64,000 nt of DNA, taken from NCBI RefSeq assembly GCF_022701295.1, contig NZ_CP033204.1, positions 4,058,501-4,122,500 of the forward strand, given 5' to 3'. This stretch comes from Sphingopyxis sp. YF1. GTDB taxonomy: Bacteria; Pseudomonadota; Alphaproteobacteria; Sphingomonadales; Sphingomonadaceae. The stretch's first letter is position 1; each line of letters opens with the position of its first letter. This document shows, piece by piece, positions 62,003-64,000 of this stretch. The position numbers and the translations under genes were made by a program. The notes beneath the pieces are model-generated. The model was given only the letters and a program-made list of their open reading frames with translations, did not search any database and had not been told where the DNA came from.

Positions 62003-63079
62003 ATGTCGTCAATGTTCCATCAACTTGCCATTGCTGAGGTTCTTAAGGAAACCGAACACGCGATCACAGTTCGCTTTGCCGTGCCATCGGACTTGTCCGA
62101 CCAGTTCGAGTTCGAGCCCGGCCAACACCTGACCTTGCGAGCCATGATTGATGGAGACGATGTCAGGCGGAGCTATTCGATTTGCTCGGCACCTCAAGAC
62201 AAGGAGCTGCGCATTGCCATAAAGCGCATGAATGGCGGAAAATTTTCGAACTGGGCGAACGACAATCTGGTTGCAGGCATTTCAGTCGAAGCTCTTGCTC
62301 CAGCCGGTGCCTTCACCTGGGCTTTCGACAGCGCCCGCAAGGCCCATTATGCGATGTTCGCGAGCGGATCTGGCATCACGCCCATAATGTCCCTGTTGCG
62401 ATCGGGGCTAGAGGGCGAGCCGAGCAGCAATTTCTCGTTATTCTATGGCAACCGCGATGTTAGCAGCATTCTCTTCCTCGAGGAATTAGCCCAATTGAAG
62501 AACCGCTATATGGACCGGCTCGCGGTGCACCATTTCCTCTCGCGCGAGGACGATGAATTCGTCTTACTGAACGGCCGGATCGACATGCAGAAAGCAGCGG
62601 CAATCATTGAGCATTTTCTCCCCAGTGATGCCATCGATGCAGCTTTCATCTGCGGACCCGAGGCGATGATGGAGGCTGTCGAAACTGTGCTCAAATCTGC
62701 CGGTCTTGATCAGAAGCTAATCAAGACCGAACGCTTTGCGGCGGGTGAACTTACCGTTGAACGCCGGGCCATCGTGGAACGGCTCGAAGAGGCCGCCGCA
62801 GGAAATCCCATCCGGATTACCGTAAACGGCAAGACTCGAACCATACGGTACGATCCCAAGCTCGAAACAATTTTGGAGAACTCCAGGGCTGCCGGACTGC
62901 CAGCCCCATTCGCGTGCAAGGCGGGCGTCTGCGCGACGTGCCGCGCGCGAGTAATCAAGGGTGAGGTCGAAATGATTCGCCAGTTTGCCTTGTCACAGGA
63001 CGAGATTGAACGGGGCTATATCCTGACCTGCCAGGCCATTCCAATTTCGGATGATGTCGATATTGATTTCGATGCTTGA
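62003..63079 (+). CDS. paaE: PaaE, reductase of phenylacetyl-CoA epoxidase
   Basis: 358 residues. FAD domain with DDVRRSYSICSAP (RxYS), NAD domain with FASGSGITPIMSLLRSGLEG and FICGPEAMMEAVETVLKSAG, and a C-terminal plant-type 2Fe-2S ferredoxin with cysteines in FACKAGVCATCRARVIKGEV and ILTCQA. It passes electrons from NADPH to PaaA. Last gene of the operon, convergent with the TetR gene 12 bases away. Confidence 0.95.
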   Translation: MSSMFHQLAIAEVLKETEHAITVRFAVPSDLSDQFEFEPGQHLTLRAMIDGDDVRRSYSICSAPQDKELRIAIKRMNGGKFSNWANDNLVAGISVEALAPAGAFTWAFDSARKAHYAMFASGSGITPIMSLLRSGLEGEPSSNFSLFYGNRDVSSILFLEELAQLKNRYMDRLAVHHFLSREDDEFVLLNGRIDMQKAAAIIEHFLPSDAIDAAFICGPEAMMEAVETVLKSAGLDQKLIKTERFAAGELTVERRAIVERLEEAAAGNPIRITVNGKTRTIRYDPKLETILENSRAAGLPAPFACKAGVCATCRARVIKGEVEMIRQFALSQDEIERGYILTCQAIPISDDVDIDFDA

Positions 63080-63091
63080 GATGCGTGGTCG

Positions 63092-63685
63092 CTAGCTCAC
63101 TTCCCGTCCAGCGAGTGCCATTTCGAGGGTCATATCGGCCAGATCGGCGTAGGTGAGCTTTCCGCTCTGGTCGAACCAGTTGCTTGTCCAGTTAATCATC
63201 CCGAAGATCAGCATCGTCTTGACCCTGGCGGTTGCGGGGTCGGCCAGCTTATCGGGAAAGACGCGAACGAGCAGCGACTGGACTGCGTCAACGATCTTTC
63301 GTTGCTTCGAAACAATTTCCTTTCGAACCGTCGGAGGCAAGTTATCGAGTTCATGAAGCAGGACCTTCTGCCGATTGGCCGCGCCAGCATAATGCTCCAA
63401 GAAACGATGGAGCATTTGCCGCAGTCTCTCATCAGCCGACATAGCGTCTGCCAGGACCTCAGAGGCAGTGTTGAGCAATACATCAATATGGGATGACATT
63501 ACTCCTGCGAGGACATCTTCTTTAGACGGGTAGTAATGGTACAGCAGCGATTTCGACGCTCCGCAGGCGTGGGCAATGTCCAGAACGGAAGTGCCTAGGA
63601 ACCCTTTTCGTGCAAAAAGGGCGGCAGCATGATCGAGGATCGCCTCTTTGCGATCTTCGTAGTCGGCAGCCTGGGTTCTGGCCAT
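63092..63685 (-). CDS. TetR-family regulator, PaaR-like
   Basis: 197 residues from the ATG at 63685. Helix-turn-helix AILDHAAALFARKGFLGTSV and HACGASKSLLYHYYPSKEDV, then a ligand domain with LLHELDNLPPTVRKEIVSKQ and LIFGMINWTSNWFDQSGKL. The position beside paaABCDE and the resemblance to phenylacetyl-CoA-responsive PaaR make it the likely regulator of class A sites 8 and 9. Its paralogue at 34723-35325 sits at the edge of the mlr arm. No class A site was seen before this gene itself. Confidence 0.87.
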   Translation of the reverse strand: MARTQAADYEDRKEAILDHAAALFARKGFLGTSVLDIAHACGASKSLLYHYYPSKEDVLAGVMSSHIDVLLNTASEVLADAMSADERLRQMLHRFLEHYAGAANRQKVLLHELDNLPPTVRKEIVSKQRKIVDAVQSLLVRVFPDKLADPATARVKTMLIFGMINWTSNWFDQSGKLTYADLADMTLEMALAGREVS

Positions 63686-63960
63686 AACAAGTCTTTCATC
63701 AGGTCCGGGAATCTCTCCCCGACTAGGCCATTGCGTGGGGGGGTCAAGGTTCTCGAGTATCAAACGGCCCTGTAATTGCGTGTATCTGTCAAGCCTGATT
63801 GTCGATCCGAACCGGGGTCATGCCCCTTTTCGAGGTCATAGCCTCATGATGATCTCCGGGCGGGTGCCTCAACGTGCGCAATTCGGTCCTCAAGGTCCGC
63901 AGGCGTTTGACCGAGGTCGCCGCAACCACCGTCCCGGTGGTTCAACGCAGATCTGACATC

Positions 63961-63994
63961 AGGCCCGCGTGGTCCAAGGTTGGGTAGCAGCGCA
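63961..63994 (-). repeat. inverted repeat copy 2 (first copy 35444-35477)
   Basis: Contains TGGTCCAAGGTTGGGTAGCA, the reverse complement of the 35444-35477 block with two mismatches. The preceding 63686-63960 holds no recognised gene. The element may continue past the window edge. Confidence 0.7.
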
Positions 63995-64000
63995 GAAAGA

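Noticed and set aside
3590-63079. Ibuprofen-type (2-arylpropionate) degradation
   Set aside because: AMACR, ligase, thiolase and paa genes could suggest it, but no Rieske dioxygenase or DUF35-partnered thiolase (ipfABDE-like) is visible and the mlr core gives a better explanation.
63686-63960. Small plus-strand frame upstream of the PaaR-like gene
   Set aside because: About 70 codons, no family resemblance and no ribosome site; treated as non-coding.
1-64000. CRISPR arrays, rRNA, tRNA and replication origins
   Set aside because: No regularly spaced repeats, no cloverleaf or rRNA sequence and no repABC/oriC-like signals were noticed; I could not run dedicated search tools.

Overview
The window (about 60% GC, dense overlapping operons, many TonB-dependent receptors, alphaproteobacterial codon use) looks like a sphingomonad (Sphingomonadales, for example Sphingopyxis, Sphingosinicella or Novosphingobium). 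Its diagnostic feature is a complete mlr microcystin-degradation cluster at 23.5-29.1 kb in the known layout: mlrB >, < mlrD, < mlrA, mlrC >. MlrA keeps Glu172, His205, His260 and Asn264.

Layout. 0-2.1 kb: 3' end of an S9 peptidase gene, an IS5-type transposase fragment and a short repeat. 2.2-9 kb: beta-oxidation genes for 2-methyl-branched acyl-CoAs (AMACR-type CoA transferase/racemase, acyl-CoA synthetase, two half-MaoC hydratase subunits, SCPx-type thiolase), RidA and an enoyl-CoA hydratase. 9.2-11.4 kb: TonB receptor. 11.8-16.1 kb: operon for a DmpA-type D-aminopeptidase, an FAD amino-acid/amine oxidase, a class III aminotransferase and a gamma-glutamyl hydrolase. 16.1-20.5 kb: hydratase/isomerase, MFE2-like dehydrogenase and a pair of acyl-CoA dehydrogenase subunits. 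20.7-23.4 kb: D-aminoacylase and M19 dipeptidase. 23.5-29.1 kb: mlrBDAC. 29.1-35.3 kb: NTF2-like protein, MFS transporter, a second acyl-CoA synthetase, TonB receptor, TetR regulator. 35.4-36.5 kb: IS3 and IS5 debris. 36.7-55.5 kb: a second module (DUF885 hydrolases, sarcosine oxidase soxBDAG, NSS transporter, TetR, alpha/beta hydrolase, M3 peptidase, nitroreductase/dehalogenase-like flavoprotein, PhyH oxygenase, TonB receptor). 55.5-56 kb: terminator plus a fossil recombinase/M3 peptidase fusion. 56-63.7 kb: phenylacetyl-CoA pathway genes paaZ, paaG and paaABCDE with a TetR regulator.

How it fits together (inference). The Mlr enzymes open and cut microcystin, releasing the C20 beta-amino acid Adda. 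Removing the C3 amine and shortening the chain by beta-oxidation would give three propionyl-CoA, one acetyl-CoA and phenylacetyl-CoA, the substrate of PaaABCDE. The left arm encodes the enzyme types this needs, including those specific for 2-methyl branches, and the paa genes lie in the same window. A 22-bp palindrome with core TTGACCGNCCGGTCGGTCAA occurs at nine promoters in the left arm, the mlr cluster and the paa genes, and nowhere that I saw in the 36.7-55.5 kb module. Two related TetR proteins (34.7 and 63.1 kb) are the likely readers. The middle module has its own palindrome, GATACATATGTGTATC, at six sites and its own TetR (45.5 kb). The window therefore reads as two regulons, with a microcystin/Adda mineralisation regulon split by a separately regulated module and bordered by insertion-sequence debris.
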